64,000 nucleotides of DNA from Brevibacterium sp. S22 (GTDB taxonomy: Bacteria; Actinomycetota; Actinomycetes; Actinomycetales; Brevibacteriaceae): positions 88,826 through 152,825 of the forward strand of contig NZ_RHFG01000007.1 in NCBI RefSeq assembly GCF_004745485.1, written 5' to 3'. The translations under genes and the position numbers were made by a program. This document shows positions 43,027 to 52,671 of this stretch, in pieces; positions within the stretch are counted from its first letter, which is position 1, and each line of letters starts with the position of its first letter. Below the pieces are notes generated by a model, which had not been told where the DNA came from, made no database searches, and saw only the letters and a list, made by a program, of their open reading frames with translations.

Positions 43027-45000
43027 TCAGCTCCAGTATGACGCCGAGCGGCTTCGCATGCTGTCGCGGAACTGGCCGGTCGACTTCTCGAGCAGCTCAC
43101 CGGTGCCCCAGTCGAGGACGACGCCATATTGTCGGACGACGTCGTGAACGGTGATCTCGCCGTCGCGGTAACGTCGGGCCACCTCGGCGGGGTCGGCGTC
43201 CAGCCAGGATGCGCGTTCGGAGCGGATCCTCTCGCGCTCGACGGTCGTCGCCGCCTCGTCGATCTCGAACTCGTCGAGCTCGGCATCGATTTCACGGATG
43301 ACGACACCGTAATCCTTGGCGGCACGGTCGATGGAGACGTAGCCGTCGATGACGTCCTCAAGCACTTCGGCAGTTGTGCGCTCGAGCGGATCACCGAAGC
43401 CACCGCCACCGGCGCTGGGTCGTTCGAAAGTGTCACCCGGGCCGATGGACACGTTCGAGAACGTCGCTCCCAGATACTTCGGATTCTCCGACGACGGGTT
43501 GAGCCAGACGCCGTGTGGGATGGACGGCAGCCCGCCGTTGATGCCCCAAGTCGTCGACCGACCTCGATCGCAGCAATAGCTCATCACTGCGCCGGCCGCA
43601 TCGGTGAGGATGCCGCCCTTGTTGACTCCGCAGCCGCCTCGGAACCGGCCGGGCCCGCCCGAGTCGGTATTGATCGAGTGCTGGGTGGTCACCACCGGGG
43701 TCAGACGCTCCTGACCCTCGACCGGTTGGACTGCGAGTCCGGTGCCGAACACGGGCGACGTCGCTGAAGACCCGTCTTTCGTCGACCGGCCACCCCAACC
43801 GCCGGCCATCCAGTCGTACCACATGAAGTACGGACTCGACTCCGACCTCGCATCATGCCCGCCGACGAGCAGATACTCGAGATTGAACGCACATGCCATG
43901 GCGCGTTCGGGCATGATGTGGGACCACAGTTCGAAGATCGCATTCATGACCTTCTCGTACGGGCCTGAACAGAATCCGGTTACAGCATGTGGCCAACCAG
44001 CATTGACGACGGTTCCTTCTTCACCGATCTCCGCAGTCACGGCCTCATAGAACCCCGAGTTGAGCGGAACCTCTGGGAAGAAGGTCTTCGTGCCCGCATA
44101 GATCGCCGAGAACGTCGTTCCGTAGCCGGAGTTGAGGAAGGTCGAAACCGCCTCGGCAGATCCGGTGAGGTCGTAGTGGATGCCGGACCCGTCGAGGGTG
44201 AGCTTCACGCGGATCGGGGCCAGACCCTCACCCTTGGCCGGATCACCGTCAAGGAAGTCGACGGTTTCCCATTCGCCTGTCGGCAGATCACCGAGGCTGG
44301 CGAGCACTGTGCGGCAGACATAGTCCTGCGTCTCCTGCATGGCGTCGAGCACCGTGTCCTTCGAGTATTTGTCGACGAGTCGGAGGACTTCGCGTTCACA
44401 CACGGCCGTGGCCTCCGCTTGAGCATTGAGATCGCCGAGGGCCTGATCAGGGGCGCGAGTATTCGACACGAGCAGCTGCGCAACATCGTGGAGGAACCGA
44501 CCTTTGTGCCATACCCGCAGCGGCGTGATGCGCAGGCCTTCACCGAAGTGCTCGCTGGCCGAGACATCGAACGAACCAGGAACGGACCCGCCGATGTCGG
44601 CCCAGTGGCCTTTGTTCTGCGCGAAGCCGATGATCTCATCCTCGGCGAAGATCGGGCGGATGAAGCTGACATCGTTGAAATGGGTGCCGCCTCGGTAGGG
44701 GTCGTTGATGAGGAAGACATCACCGGGATTGATGTCATCACCGAACTCCTCCATGACGGCTTTGCACTGGAAGTGCAGAGTGCCGACGTGGACGGCGATG
44801 TCCGCACTGCCCTGCATGACGGTGTTTCCGTGACGGTCGCACAGGGCGGACGAGAAGTCGCGAGAGTAGATGACGAACGAATAGCAGGTTCTCAGGATCT
44901 GCTCGCTCATGAGGTCGACGCTGGTGGCGAAGGCGTTCTTGAGGACTTCGAAGGTCACCGGGTCCAGAGTGGATGTCGATTTTTCTGTGGTTGTGGTCAT
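43027..45000 (-). CDS. hyuB: Hydantoinase B / oxoprolinase family protein
   Basis: A 657-residue HyuB subunit (N-methylhydantoinase/acetone carboxylase alpha-like). The N-terminal DPVTFEVLKNAF, the DVFLINDPYRGGTHFNDV segment and the C-terminal GGGFGDPLER are characteristic. With HyuA it hydrolyses, ATP-dependently, hydantoins, oxoproline or related five-membered lactams. It has an extension of about 80 residues after GDPLER compared with shorter members. The start follows GAGGAG; hyuA ends 10 bases upstream. The pair with nitrilase downstream and PucR divergent suggests nitrogen scavenging from cyclic amides. Confidence 0.9.
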   Translation of the reverse strand: MTTTTEKSTSTLDPVTFEVLKNAFATSVDLMSEQILRTCYSFVIYSRDFSSALCDRHGNTVMQGSADIAVHVGTLHFQCKAVMEEFGDDINPGDVFLINDPYRGGTHFNDVSFIRPIFAEDEIIGFAQNKGHWADIGGSVPGSFDVSASEHFGEGLRITPLRVWHKGRFLHDVAQLLVSNTRAPDQALGDLNAQAEATAVCEREVLRLVDKYSKDTVLDAMQETQDYVCRTVLASLGDLPTGEWETVDFLDGDPAKGEGLAPIRVKLTLDGSGIHYDLTGSAEAVSTFLNSGYGTTFSAIYAGTKTFFPEVPLNSGFYEAVTAEIGEEGTVVNAGWPHAVTGFCSGPYEKVMNAIFELWSHIMPERAMACAFNLEYLLVGGHDARSESSPYFMWYDWMAGGWGGRSTKDGSSATSPVFGTGLAVQPVEGQERLTPVVTTQHSINTDSGGPGRFRGGCGVNKGGILTDAAGAVMSYCCDRGRSTTWGINGGLPSIPHGVWLNPSSENPKYLGATFSNVSIGPGDTFERPSAGGGGFGDPLERTTAEVLEDVIDGYVSIDRAAKDYGVVIREIDAELDEFEIDEAATTVERERIRSERASWLDADPAEVARRYRDGEITVHDVVRQYGVVLDWGTGELLEKSTGQFRDSMRSRSASYWS

Positions 45001-45010
45001 TGGTCTCTCC

Positions 45011-47098
45011 TCACAGGCCGTTCTGAGTCGAATTCTCGGTGGCAGAAGCCAGTGCCGGCTCCTCTTCCTCGGTGGTCAGCGCGATACGGATGTTGAACCA
45101 CTCATCGATGACGGCCGACGAGTTCGGTGGGATCACAGTCGTCGAATCGATCTGATTGAGAATCGCCGGTCCGATGAATGCGGCTCCCGACGGCAGGTTC
45201 TCTCGCTGATAGACCGGGGTCGAATGCCACTTCCCGTCGAAGTAGACCTCGCGCACCTCGATCGGCTCACCAGGATCATTGCTGCTGACAGGCGTCGGTT
45301 TGAAGGTCGGCTTCGGAGTCTTGCCGAGTGCCTTGAGGTGCAGTTGGTAGATTTCGACCGGGGTGTCGTCTTGTCTGAATGCATACTGCTTCTCATGCTC
45401 CTCGTGGAAGAGCTGAACAGCATCACGCAGAGCATTCGGACCCGATCCCATCCGCACTTGGAGCGACCGCCATTGGCCGTGATAGCGCATTGAGATCCCG
45501 CGTTCGAAGACGGCGTCTTCCTCGGCGACTTTCTCGTGGCGCAGCCGGTCTCGACCTTCGAGCTCGAGCTCACGGAAGTGCTGTTCGACTGCTTCGGTAT
45601 CTGCGGAGTCCGCGACGCCGGTGAACATCTGGGACAGATCGTGCTGGATGTCGACGAGCAGACAGCCGAGCGCCGAGGTGACTCCTGGACTCGGAGGCAC
45701 AATGATCGTGGGGATATTGAGCTCACGGGCAACATCGGCCCCATGCAGCGCCCCGGCACCGCCGAATGCAATGAGCGCGAAGTCGCGAGGGTCGAGTCCG
45801 CGGCGGATGGATACGAGTCGGACAGCGTCGGCCATGTTCGCATTGGCCACTTGGACAATGGATTCAGCCGCCGTGTCGACATCGAGTCCGAGCGGGTCGG
45901 CGATCTTCTCCTTGATCACCGCCCGCGAACTGTCGCGGTCCAGAATCATCTCACCATCGGCCAGATCCGTGCCCAGACGGTTGAGCCATAGGTTCGCGTC
46001 GGTGTTCGTCGGTTCTTCGCCGCCGCGGCGATAGCAGACAGGGCCCGGGTCGGCACCGGCTGACTGGGGACCGTTGCGCAGCGACCCTGCGATGTCGATA
46101 TGCGCCAGCGATCCGCCGCCGGCACCGATGGTGAGGACTTCGATGCTCGGGAAGACGATCGGGTGACCGTATTCGACCTCCCACTCATTGGTCTCACGCA
46201 GTTCGCCGTCGGCGATGAGCGAAATGTCTGTCGAAGTGCCGCCCATGTCGAGGCCGACGGCGTTGGCATGGCCGCATTGCTCTGCCACATGCTGAGCCGC
46301 AATGGCCCCGGCTGCGATGCCGGACGCCGCGAGGCGCACAGGGAACTGCTTGACCATCTCAGAGGTCATCGATCCGCCGCCCGAATGGAGCAGCAGAAGT
46401 TCTCCCGCGTAGCCGTCCTTCGTCAGGCTCGAGTCGAGCTGTTCGACGTAGCCGGACACCAGTGGCCCGAGTACAGCGTTGGCCACGGTCGTGTTGAAGC
46501 GGTTGTGCTCGAAGATCTCCGGCAGCACCTCCGCTGAAGTGGAGATGTTGGCACCCGGCAGCTCTTCGGCCAGGATCTCGCGCATGCGGATCTCGTTCGC
46601 GGCATTCGCATATGAGTTGACGAAGCAGATGGCTACAGTGTCGGCTTTGCGCTTCTTCAGCAGCCGGCCGAGCTTTCTGGCTTCGTCTTCATCGAGTTCG
46701 GTGATGATGTTGCCGGCATAATCGACGCGTTCAGTGACTTCGAAGCGGTCGCGGCGACGAATATAAGGGCCGGAGACGTCGGAATATGCGTCCCACAGAT
46801 CGTCCTTCGTGCCATCGCGGATCTCTATGACATCGCGGAATCCCTTGGTCGTGACCATGGCCGATTTGGGGAATTTACGAGTGATGAGTGCGTTGGTTGC
46901 AACGGTGGTCCCGTGCGAGAAGAGTTCGACCCGTCCGAGGTCGATGTTCGCCCGCTTCACTCCGTTGAGAACCGCCTCCATCGGGTTGTCTGGGGTAGAC
47001 GGAACTTTTGTCACCCTCATCTTCTGTGTGGATTCGTCGAATATGCAGATATCGGTGAATGTTCCGCCGACGTCTACTGCGACACGCAGATCTGCCAC
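45011..47098 (-). CDS. hyuA: Hydantoinase A / oxoprolinase family protein
   Basis: About 695 residues of the HyuA family. The N-terminal VDVGGTFTDICIFDE is the first ATP phosphate-binding motif of this ASKHA-fold family, followed by FSHGTTVATNALI and the central GLDMGGTSTDISLI. It acts with HyuB, coded 10 bases downstream, to open hydantoins or oxoproline. AAAGGAG ends directly against the annotated ATG 47104; the GTG two codons on (47098) has the right 6-base spacing and is chosen. The gene diverges from the pucR gene, 154 bases away. Confidence 0.9.
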   Translation of the reverse strand: MADLRVAVDVGGTFTDICIFDESTQKMRVTKVPSTPDNPMEAVLNGVKRANIDLGRVELFSHGTTVATNALITRKFPKSAMVTTKGFRDVIEIRDGTKDDLWDAYSDVSGPYIRRRDRFEVTERVDYAGNIITELDEDEARKLGRLLKKRKADTVAICFVNSYANAANEIRMREILAEELPGANISTSAEVLPEIFEHNRFNTTVANAVLGPLVSGYVEQLDSSLTKDGYAGELLLLHSGGGSMTSEMVKQFPVRLAASGIAAGAIAAQHVAEQCGHANAVGLDMGGTSTDISLIADGELRETNEWEVEYGHPIVFPSIEVLTIGAGGGSLAHIDIAGSLRNGPQSAGADPGPVCYRRGGEEPTNTDANLWLNRLGTDLADGEMILDRDSSRAVIKEKIADPLGLDVDTAAESIVQVANANMADAVRLVSIRRGLDPRDFALIAFGGAGALHGADVARELNIPTIIVPPSPGVTSALGCLLVDIQHDLSQMFTGVADSADTEAVEQHFRELELEGRDRLRHEKVAEEDAVFERGISMRYHGQWRSLQVRMGSGPNALRDAVQLFHEEHEKQYAFRQDDTPVEIYQLHLKALGKTPKPTFKPTPVSSNDPGEPIEVREVYFDGKWHSTPVYQRENLPSGAAFIGPAILNQIDSTTVIPPNSSAVIDEWFNIRIALTTEEEEPALASATENSTQNGL

Positions 47099-47210
47099 TG
47101 CCATCTCCTTTGATTGTCGTGTACCCCATAGCCTGGCTTTCGGCTGATGAGGTGGTCAATGGAGGAGACGAAGGGAAAATCGATAAGATTTGTAGAAATC
47201 ACAAACACGT

Positions 47211-47228
47211 GCCATCAGTGCTGATGGC
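47211..47228. promoter_or_regulatory. Palindrome in the hyuA-pucR promoter gap
   Basis: GCCATCAG/CTGATGGC arms (8 bases each) around TG. It lies about 25 bases before the pucR ATG and about 115 from hyuA, a candidate PucR binding site. Confidence 0.45.
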
Positions 47229-47252
47229 GAGTCGAGGCGGGAGCGGACGGCG

Positions 47253-48404
47253 ATGGGGTCAAGTCGAAATGCACTGACGCGAGAACGAATCTTCGACGAG
47301 CTGATGACCGCGATGAACTCCTCCGACCCTCTCGAATCTGCGCTCTCGCGCGTGGCGAGGATGGGCGGCGGAGCAAGTCTCGTCATCAACGAACTCGGCG
47401 AGATCGTCCGGTCCGTCGGCTCGGCACCGATTCATCTGATCGCCCGGTGGGCTCAGGAGGAGGTCGTCGCGGATGTGAAGTCCGAGCGGCGGGTAGAGCC
47501 AATGTCTGGTGTGATCGGACGCTGGCATCTGTACGCTCGGACGGTGCGTCTGCGCAGCCGTGATCATGTCATCGTCGCTGCCGTCCATGCCGACGATTTC
47601 GAGCACGGCGAGTCGACCTCATCGGTTGAGGTGATCCTCGACGTCATGTCCAAACTTCTGCGTGCATTCGAAGGTTTTGAGTCGTTCTCGATCAGCAACC
47701 GCAGGGAGGAGTCGTCCCGGGTGCTGCGCGACCTGGAGGCCGGTGCCTCCCCAGGCCGCGAATCGGCGATCTGGAGAGTGCTCGAGAACTTCGGCTTTGC
47801 TGCCTACGAGCCGATCCGGGCCCTCCGACTCCGCCTTGAAGCCTCTGACTCAGCGCTGAGGCAGCCGGCTCCTATTCGGGGGAGCGGACTCGTCATCAAA
47901 GAGTCCGGTTATGTCAGCTCAATGATCGAGCTGACCGCGATCTGTTCTGCCGGTTTCGACATCGAAGGCAGCCTTGACGCGCCCGGTCTCATCGGCGCCG
48001 GAATATCCGGACTCTTCACCGCCCTGAGCCAAGTTCCGGAGATGTTGCAGACTGCGGATGTGGCGTTGGCGTCGGCGGGGGAATCGGCGTTCGCGTACGT
48101 CGACCGAATGCGTCCGGTCGAATGGGCCGCGGCCAGGATGAGCTCACGATTCGACCGCCGACTCGTCGACGGTTATCTCGCTCCGATCATGAACGGTGCC
48201 GAAGCACAGACCACACTGCGCACCTATGTGGACTGCGGCGGCAATATCGCCGAGGCCGCCGGACGACTCCAAGTCCACGAAAACACTGTGCGCTACCGGA
48301 TCGGGCAGATCGAGAAGACTCTGAATTCGCGTCTCACCGATCCCCGCACAGCCGCTGAGGTCGTGCTCGCACTGCAGTGTCTCGATGCAGCTGAACGGGC
48401 GTAG
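47253..48404 (+). CDS. PucR/CdaR-type transcriptional regulator
   Basis: A 383-residue regulator with a C-terminal PucR HTH_30: LRTYVDCGGNIAEAAGRLQVHENTVRYRIGQIEK (core HENTVRYRI). The N-terminal ~150 residues look like a GAF-type sensing domain, and a GGDEF-like middle segment is expected for the family but not clear. PucR proteins control purine, hydantoin and related nitrogen pathways, matching the divergent hyuAB genes. ATG 47253. The MMPL gene starts only 9 bases after its stop, so both may be one transcript. Confidence 0.85.
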   Translation: MGSSRNALTRERIFDELMTAMNSSDPLESALSRVARMGGGASLVINELGEIVRSVGSAPIHLIARWAQEEVVADVKSERRVEPMSGVIGRWHLYARTVRLRSRDHVIVAAVHADDFEHGESTSSVEVILDVMSKLLRAFEGFESFSISNRREESSRVLRDLEAGASPGRESAIWRVLENFGFAAYEPIRALRLRLEASDSALRQPAPIRGSGLVIKESGYVSSMIELTAICSAGFDIEGSLDAPGLIGAGISGLFTALSQVPEMLQTADVALASAGESAFAYVDRMRPVEWAAARMSSRFDRRLVDGYLAPIMNGAEAQTTLRTYVDCGGNIAEAAGRLQVHENTVRYRIGQIEKTLNSRLTDPRTAAEVVLALQCLDAAERA

Positions 48405-48413
48405 CCTGAGAGC

Positions 48414-50738
48414 ATGCCCCGCTATCTGCTGACTTCGACGCCATCGAACACCGACCCTCGCCGAGGTGGCCCCGATGGTGCGTCCGGAGCCGACGATGGC
48501 AGTCCTGCCGCACCCCAGTCGGGCAGCGCCCGCGGCCCCGTCCCCGCCCGCCGCAGCCTCATCGTCCTGTTCGCGATCCTGCTCGTCGCTTGGGTGGGTG
48601 TGGCCGGAGTCGGTGGGCCGTATTTCGGCAAGATCTCCGAAGTGGCCACGAACGACCGCTCCTCGTTCCTCCCCGAATCTGCCGAATCCACGCGCGCCCA
48701 AGAGGTCATCGACCGCTTCAGTGACGACGACTATGTCCCCGCCATCGTCGTCCTCGAAAACACCGACGGCATCACCGACGACACCGCTGCCCTCGACAAC
48801 GTGGCGAAACAGCTCGACGACGACGGACTGCTCGCTGCCGACGCTTCACCCGTCATCCCGTCTGAGGACGGCGACGCCCTCCAGCTGATCCTCCCTGTCT
48901 CTTCAGAGACCACAGGTGACGACGTCGAGAAGATCAGAGACGTCATCAGCAGTGCCTTCCCGACCGCGACCGCCGCCGATGCGACCCCGGACGAGTCCGG
49001 CAACGTCCCGACCCCGACCACGGTCGCGGATGTCTATGTCACCGGCCCCGCCGGATTCGCCGCCGACCTGACCGAGGCGTTCGCCGGCATCGACGGGATC
49101 CTCCTGCTCGTCGCCCTCATCGCGGTCTTCGTCATCCTCGTCATCGTCTACCGCTCACCCCTGCTGCCGGTCATCGTCCTCTTCACCTCGGTCGCCGCGC
49201 TCGCCGCCTCGATCTTCGTCATCTGGAACCTCGCCGACGCCGGCATCCTGCTCATCAACGGCCAGGTCCAGGGCATCCTCTTCATCCTCGTCGTCGGCGC
49301 CACCACGGACTACTCCCTCCTCGTCGTCGCCCGCTTCCGCGACGCCCTCCTGACTGAGACCGACCGTGTTCGGGCGGGCCTGGCCGCCCTCAAAGGCGTC
49401 ATCGAACCGATCGCGGCCTCCGGCGGCACGGTCATCGCCGGACTCCTCGTCCTCCTCGTCACCGATCTCGCTTCGACGCGCGCACTCGGTCCGGTCGCCG
49501 CGATCGGCATCGTCGTGGCGATGCTCGCCGCGCTCACCTTCCTGCCCGCGGGGCTGATGATCATCGGCCGCTCCGTGTTCTGGCCCTTCCGCCCCCGAGT
49601 GCGCACCGCCCAGGCGACGGTGGAGAAGAAGGGCCTGTGGGCCCGAATCGCCGAGGCGGTCGCCAAACGGCCGCGAACCATCTGGATCACCCTCGTCATC
49701 CTCCTCGCCCTGCCGCTCATCGCCGTCCCGCAGTTCAAGGCATCCGGGGTGGCACAGAGCGAATTCGTCCTCGGTGAATCCGAGGCCCGCGATGGTCAGA
49801 CCGTCCTCGCCGAGCACTTCCCCGGCGGCTCCGGTTCGCCCACCCAGATCGTCTTGGCCGAAGACGAACTCGACGATGCGGCGATGGCGATCGGCCGCCT
49901 CGGCGGGGTCGAATCGATGTCTGTGACGTCAGCGGACTCACCGAGCGGAACTATCGGGATCGACGATGAGGGCACGCTCGAGATGCCGCGCACGGGCGGC
50001 GGTCCCACGGGGCCGACCTCGCCGCCGTCTCCCACCGAGGTCGACGGCAACGTCCTGCTCGAGGTCACCCTCTCCGACGCCGCCGATTCCCTGGCCGCCG
50101 AGTCCACGGTCACCGACATCCGCACGGCCGTCCACGGTGTCGACCCGCAGGCCCTCGTCGGCGGGGAGACCGCGGTCGACCTCGACACGAACACCACCGC
50201 CGAGGCGGACCGGACCCTGGCGATCCCGCTCATCCTCCTCGTCATCACCATCATCCTCGTCCTGCTGCTGCGATCCCTGCTCGCTCCGCTGCTGCTGGTG
50301 GCACTGACGGTGCTGTCCTTCGGCACGGCGCTCGGGGTCTCGGCGCTGGTGTTCAACAACATCATCGGCTTCGCCGGGGCTGACCCCTCGGTGCCGCTCT
50401 ACGCCTTCGTCTTCCTCGTGGCGCTGGGGATCGACTACAACATCTTCCTCATGTCCCGGGTGCGGGAGGAGTCTCTGCGGATCGGCACCAGGCGAGGCGT
50501 GCTGGAAGGGCTCGTGGCCACGGGTGGGGTGATCACCTCGGCGGGGATCGTGCTCGCTGCGACCTTCGCGGCCCTGTCGGTGATTCCGGTGATGTTCCTC
50601 GTCCAGCTCGCCTTCATCGTCACCTTTGGCGTGCTGCTCGACGCGATCCTGGTGCGGTCCTTGGTCGTGCCGGCGCTCGTCCATGATGTCGGTCGCGCCG
50701 TGTGGTGGCCATGGCGGAAGCGGATTCCGCGGGACTGA
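48414..50738 (+). CDS. MMPL/RND family transporter
   Basis: A 774-residue transporter of the MMPL group: two halves, each with one N-terminal helix, a large extracytoplasmic loop and about five helices. Helix blocks lie near residues 47-67, 225-390 and 425-440, then 590-760. The segments VVGATTDYSLLVVARFRDAL and FLVALGIDYNIFLMSRVREES carry the TDY/DY pair of the proton relay. It probably exports a lipid or drug; actinobacterial members often carry lipids. The N-terminal 45 residues are low-complexity. A MarR gene follows in the same direction. Confidence 0.87.
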   Translation: MPRYLLTSTPSNTDPRRGGPDGASGADDGSPAAPQSGSARGPVPARRSLIVLFAILLVAWVGVAGVGGPYFGKISEVATNDRSSFLPESAESTRAQEVIDRFSDDDYVPAIVVLENTDGITDDTAALDNVAKQLDDDGLLAADASPVIPSEDGDALQLILPVSSETTGDDVEKIRDVISSAFPTATAADATPDESGNVPTPTTVADVYVTGPAGFAADLTEAFAGIDGILLLVALIAVFVILVIVYRSPLLPVIVLFTSVAALAASIFVIWNLADAGILLINGQVQGILFILVVGATTDYSLLVVARFRDALLTETDRVRAGLAALKGVIEPIAASGGTVIAGLLVLLVTDLASTRALGPVAAIGIVVAMLAALTFLPAGLMIIGRSVFWPFRPRVRTAQATVEKKGLWARIAEAVAKRPRTIWITLVILLALPLIAVPQFKASGVAQSEFVLGESEARDGQTVLAEHFPGGSGSPTQIVLAEDELDDAAMAIGRLGGVESMSVTSADSPSGTIGIDDEGTLEMPRTGGGPTGPTSPPSPTEVDGNVLLEVTLSDAADSLAAESTVTDIRTAVHGVDPQALVGGETAVDLDTNTTAEADRTLAIPLILLVITIILVLLLRSLLAPLLLVALTVLSFGTALGVSALVFNNIIGFAGADPSVPLYAFVFLVALGIDYNIFLMSRVREESLRIGTRRGVLEGLVATGGVITSAGIVLAATFAALSVIPVMFLVQLAFIVTFGVLLDAILVRSLVVPALVHDVGRAVWWPWRKRIPRD

Positions 50739-50800
50739 GGCGGATTGCGCGGGTCTGTGCCCGCTCCGGGACACTGAGATACCCCATCCGGGGCAATGCG

Positions 50801-50834
50801 ATACCCCCGCACGAGCGGATCGTGCCGGGGGTAT
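50801..50834. terminator. Hairpin after the MMPL gene
   Basis: ATACCCCCGCACGA (50801-50814) pairs with 50820-50834 with a single bulged base, loop GCGGA. It lies 62 bases after the stop and 130 before marR; a terminator without a T-run is likely. Confidence 0.6.
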
Positions 50835-50917
50835 GGCGGGGATGGTCCGGGTACTGCCGTCGAGGGGTGGTCGACATGGCCCTCGGGAGGGCCGGGTATT
50901 ACCATTGAACTACGGCT

Positions 50918-50935
50918 TTGTTGCCGGTGCAACAA
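50918..50935. promoter_or_regulatory. Candidate MarR operator
   Basis: TTGTTGCCGGTGCAACAA: perfect 7-base arms around CGGT, 28 bases ahead of the marR ATG. MarR proteins typically bind such symmetric sites of this length in their own promoters. Confidence 0.6.
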
Positions 50936-50963
50936 GATGTGAGAGAGGAAACAAGGGTGTCCG

Positions 50964-51494
50964 ATGAGCGAACAGACGAATGAGACGACACCCGTCAGCA
51001 GCCTCATCAAGCGGTTCGGGCCGATCCAGATCGCATCATGGCGGCTGATGATGGAAAAGCACCAGGACTTCATGGTCCAGTTCGAGCGCGGTTTCGGCCG
51101 GCGTCACGGGCTCACCCTCAACGAGTTCGACACCCTCATCAACTCCGATCCGGAGAAGCCCGTGCGCCAGCGAGATCTGCTGCGCAGCATGGTGCTCAGC
51201 CGCAGTGCGCTCAGCCGGCTGCTCGGACGGCTGGAGGGGCGGGGGCTGGTCATCCAGGGCCCGGACCCCGATGATCAGCGCGGTGTGCTCGTCACCCTCA
51301 CCGAGGCGGGGGTGCGACTGCGCGAAGAGGCCGCGGCCACGAACGCCGAGATCATCATGGCCGGCTTCGCCTCCGTCACCGAAGACGAGGCCGAAGACAT
51401 CTTCGCCCTCGTCAGCAAGATCAAGCCGGTCCCGGTGCCCGACGAGGCAGGCGAGGCTGGCGAGCCCGGCGGTGAACGGCACCGCCCGGACTGA
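50964..51494 (+). CDS. MarR family transcriptional regulator
   Basis: A 176-residue winged-helix regulator: a helical N-terminus, the HTH RQRDLLRSMVLSRSALSRLLGRLEGRGLV (about 70-98) and the wing GPDPDDQRGVLVTLTEAG. The operator candidate in front suggests autoregulation. ATG 50964 follows AAGGGTG. Targets may include the MMPL gene upstream and the pirin gene downstream. A 24-bp tandem duplication covers its stop codon. Confidence 0.9.
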   Translation: MSEQTNETTPVSSLIKRFGPIQIASWRLMMEKHQDFMVQFERGFGRRHGLTLNEFDTLINSDPEKPVRQRDLLRSMVLSRSALSRLLGRLEGRGLVIQGPDPDDQRGVLVTLTEAGVRLREEAAATNAEIIMAGFASVTEDEAEDIFALVSKIKPVPVPDEAGEAGEPGGERHRPD

Positions 51495-51534
51495 GCCGCC
51501 GGCTCGACAGCGGACTGAGCCGCCGGCTCGACAG
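51487..51534. repeat. 24-bp perfect tandem duplication over the marR stop
   Basis: Positions 51487-51510 and 51511-51534 are identical (core CTGAGCCGCCGGCTCGACAG). The stop codon TGA of marR lies within the first copy, so the protein is unchanged. The unit contains GAGCCGCCGGCTC, a palindrome, so each copy can form a short hairpin. Confidence 0.85.
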
Positions 51535-51575
51535 CGAGCGTACGGTCGACTCGACACCGGGCGTACGATACGGGC

Positions 51576-52643
51576 ATGAGCAATGTCGAGACCGACCCGC
51601 AGCAGGTGCTCTGCCGGCCCGGCGGCCTGCCCGGCCCGAGCTGTGACCAGCGAGGCGGTGCGCCGGTCGAGATCATCACCGCCAGGGAGGTCCCGCTCGG
51701 CGGCCCCCGCGCAATGACCGTTCGTCGGACCCTGCCGCAGCGGCAGCGCTCCCTCATCGGACCCTGGTGCTTCGTCGACCACTACGGACCCGCCGACGTC
51801 TCGGTCACCGGCGGCATGGACGTCGCCCCGCACCCGCACACCGGACTGCAGACCGTGAGCTGGCTGTTCGAAGGCGCCATCCAGCACATCGACTCCGGCG
51901 GCAACGCCGGCCTCGTTCTGCCCGGCGAGGTCAACCTCATGACCGCCGGCGCCGGCATCTGCCACTCCGAGGTCTCGACCGAGGAGACGACAACTCTCCA
52001 CGGCGTCCAGCTCTGGCTGGCCCTGCCCGATGCCACCCGCCACCAGCCCGAACGCGAATTCGAGCATTTCGAACCCACCCCTGTGCCCTTCGACGGAGGC
52101 GAGATGCTCGTCTTCCTTGGGCAACTCTGGGGCACGGAATCCCCGGTACAGACTCACTCGCCGCTGCTCGGCGCCGAGATCCGCCTCGACCCCGGTGCGA
52201 GCATCGACCTGCCCGTGAACCCCGGATTCGAGCACGGCCTCCTCGTCGACTCCGGCGATATCGCCTTGGAGAACGTCGACCTGCCCGTCGCGGCGATCGG
52301 CTACACGGGCACGGGCGTCGAGGAGGTGCGCATCGCCAACCGCAGCGATGAACCCGCTCGACTCATCCTCCTCGGCGGGGAACCGTTCCCCGAAGAGATC
52401 GTCATGTGGTGGAATTTCGTCGGCCGCACCCATGAGGAGATCGCGGCCTACCGTGAAGAATGGCAGGCCGAAGGCGACCGCTTCGGCGTCGTCGACGGCT
52501 ACATCGGCAAGGGCGGTCCCGGCCGCAATGCCGATGGACTCGGCAGGCTACCCGCGCCGAGGCTGCCTGACGTCACGATCAGACCGCGAAAGAATCCGCC
52601 GCCTCAGGTTCAAGGCGGGCCCGAGCGGACCGACGGTCTCTGA
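51576..52643 (+). CDS. Pirin family protein
   Basis: A 355-residue bicupin. The iron-ligand residues of pirins are in place: H86 and H88 (HPHTG), H130 and E132 (GICHSE). The second cupin with the GTGVEEVRI region follows. Pirins have been given regulatory and quercetinase-like roles; the sequence does not decide. The C-terminus is longer than in most (290-310 residues), with a Pro-rich end. ATG 51576. It follows the tandem duplication, 81 bases after marR. Confidence 0.87.
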   Translation: MSNVETDPQQVLCRPGGLPGPSCDQRGGAPVEIITAREVPLGGPRAMTVRRTLPQRQRSLIGPWCFVDHYGPADVSVTGGMDVAPHPHTGLQTVSWLFEGAIQHIDSGGNAGLVLPGEVNLMTAGAGICHSEVSTEETTTLHGVQLWLALPDATRHQPEREFEHFEPTPVPFDGGEMLVFLGQLWGTESPVQTHSPLLGAEIRLDPGASIDLPVNPGFEHGLLVDSGDIALENVDLPVAAIGYTGTGVEEVRIANRSDEPARLILLGGEPFPEEIVMWWNFVGRTHEEIAAYREEWQAEGDRFGVVDGYIGKGGPGRNADGLGRLPAPRLPDVTIRPRKNPPPQVQGGPERTDGL

Positions 52644-52671
52644 CAGCTGCCCCAACGAAGGAGTCGCAAAC

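Noticed and set aside
49155..49817. Acidic antisense frame inside the MMPL gene
   Set aside because: Shadow of the MMPL gene; Glu/Asp/Arg-rich without any fold features.
51487..51534. Functional regulatory repeat downstream of marR
   Set aside because: Two copies only and it covers a stop codon; a slippage duplication is the simplest explanation.
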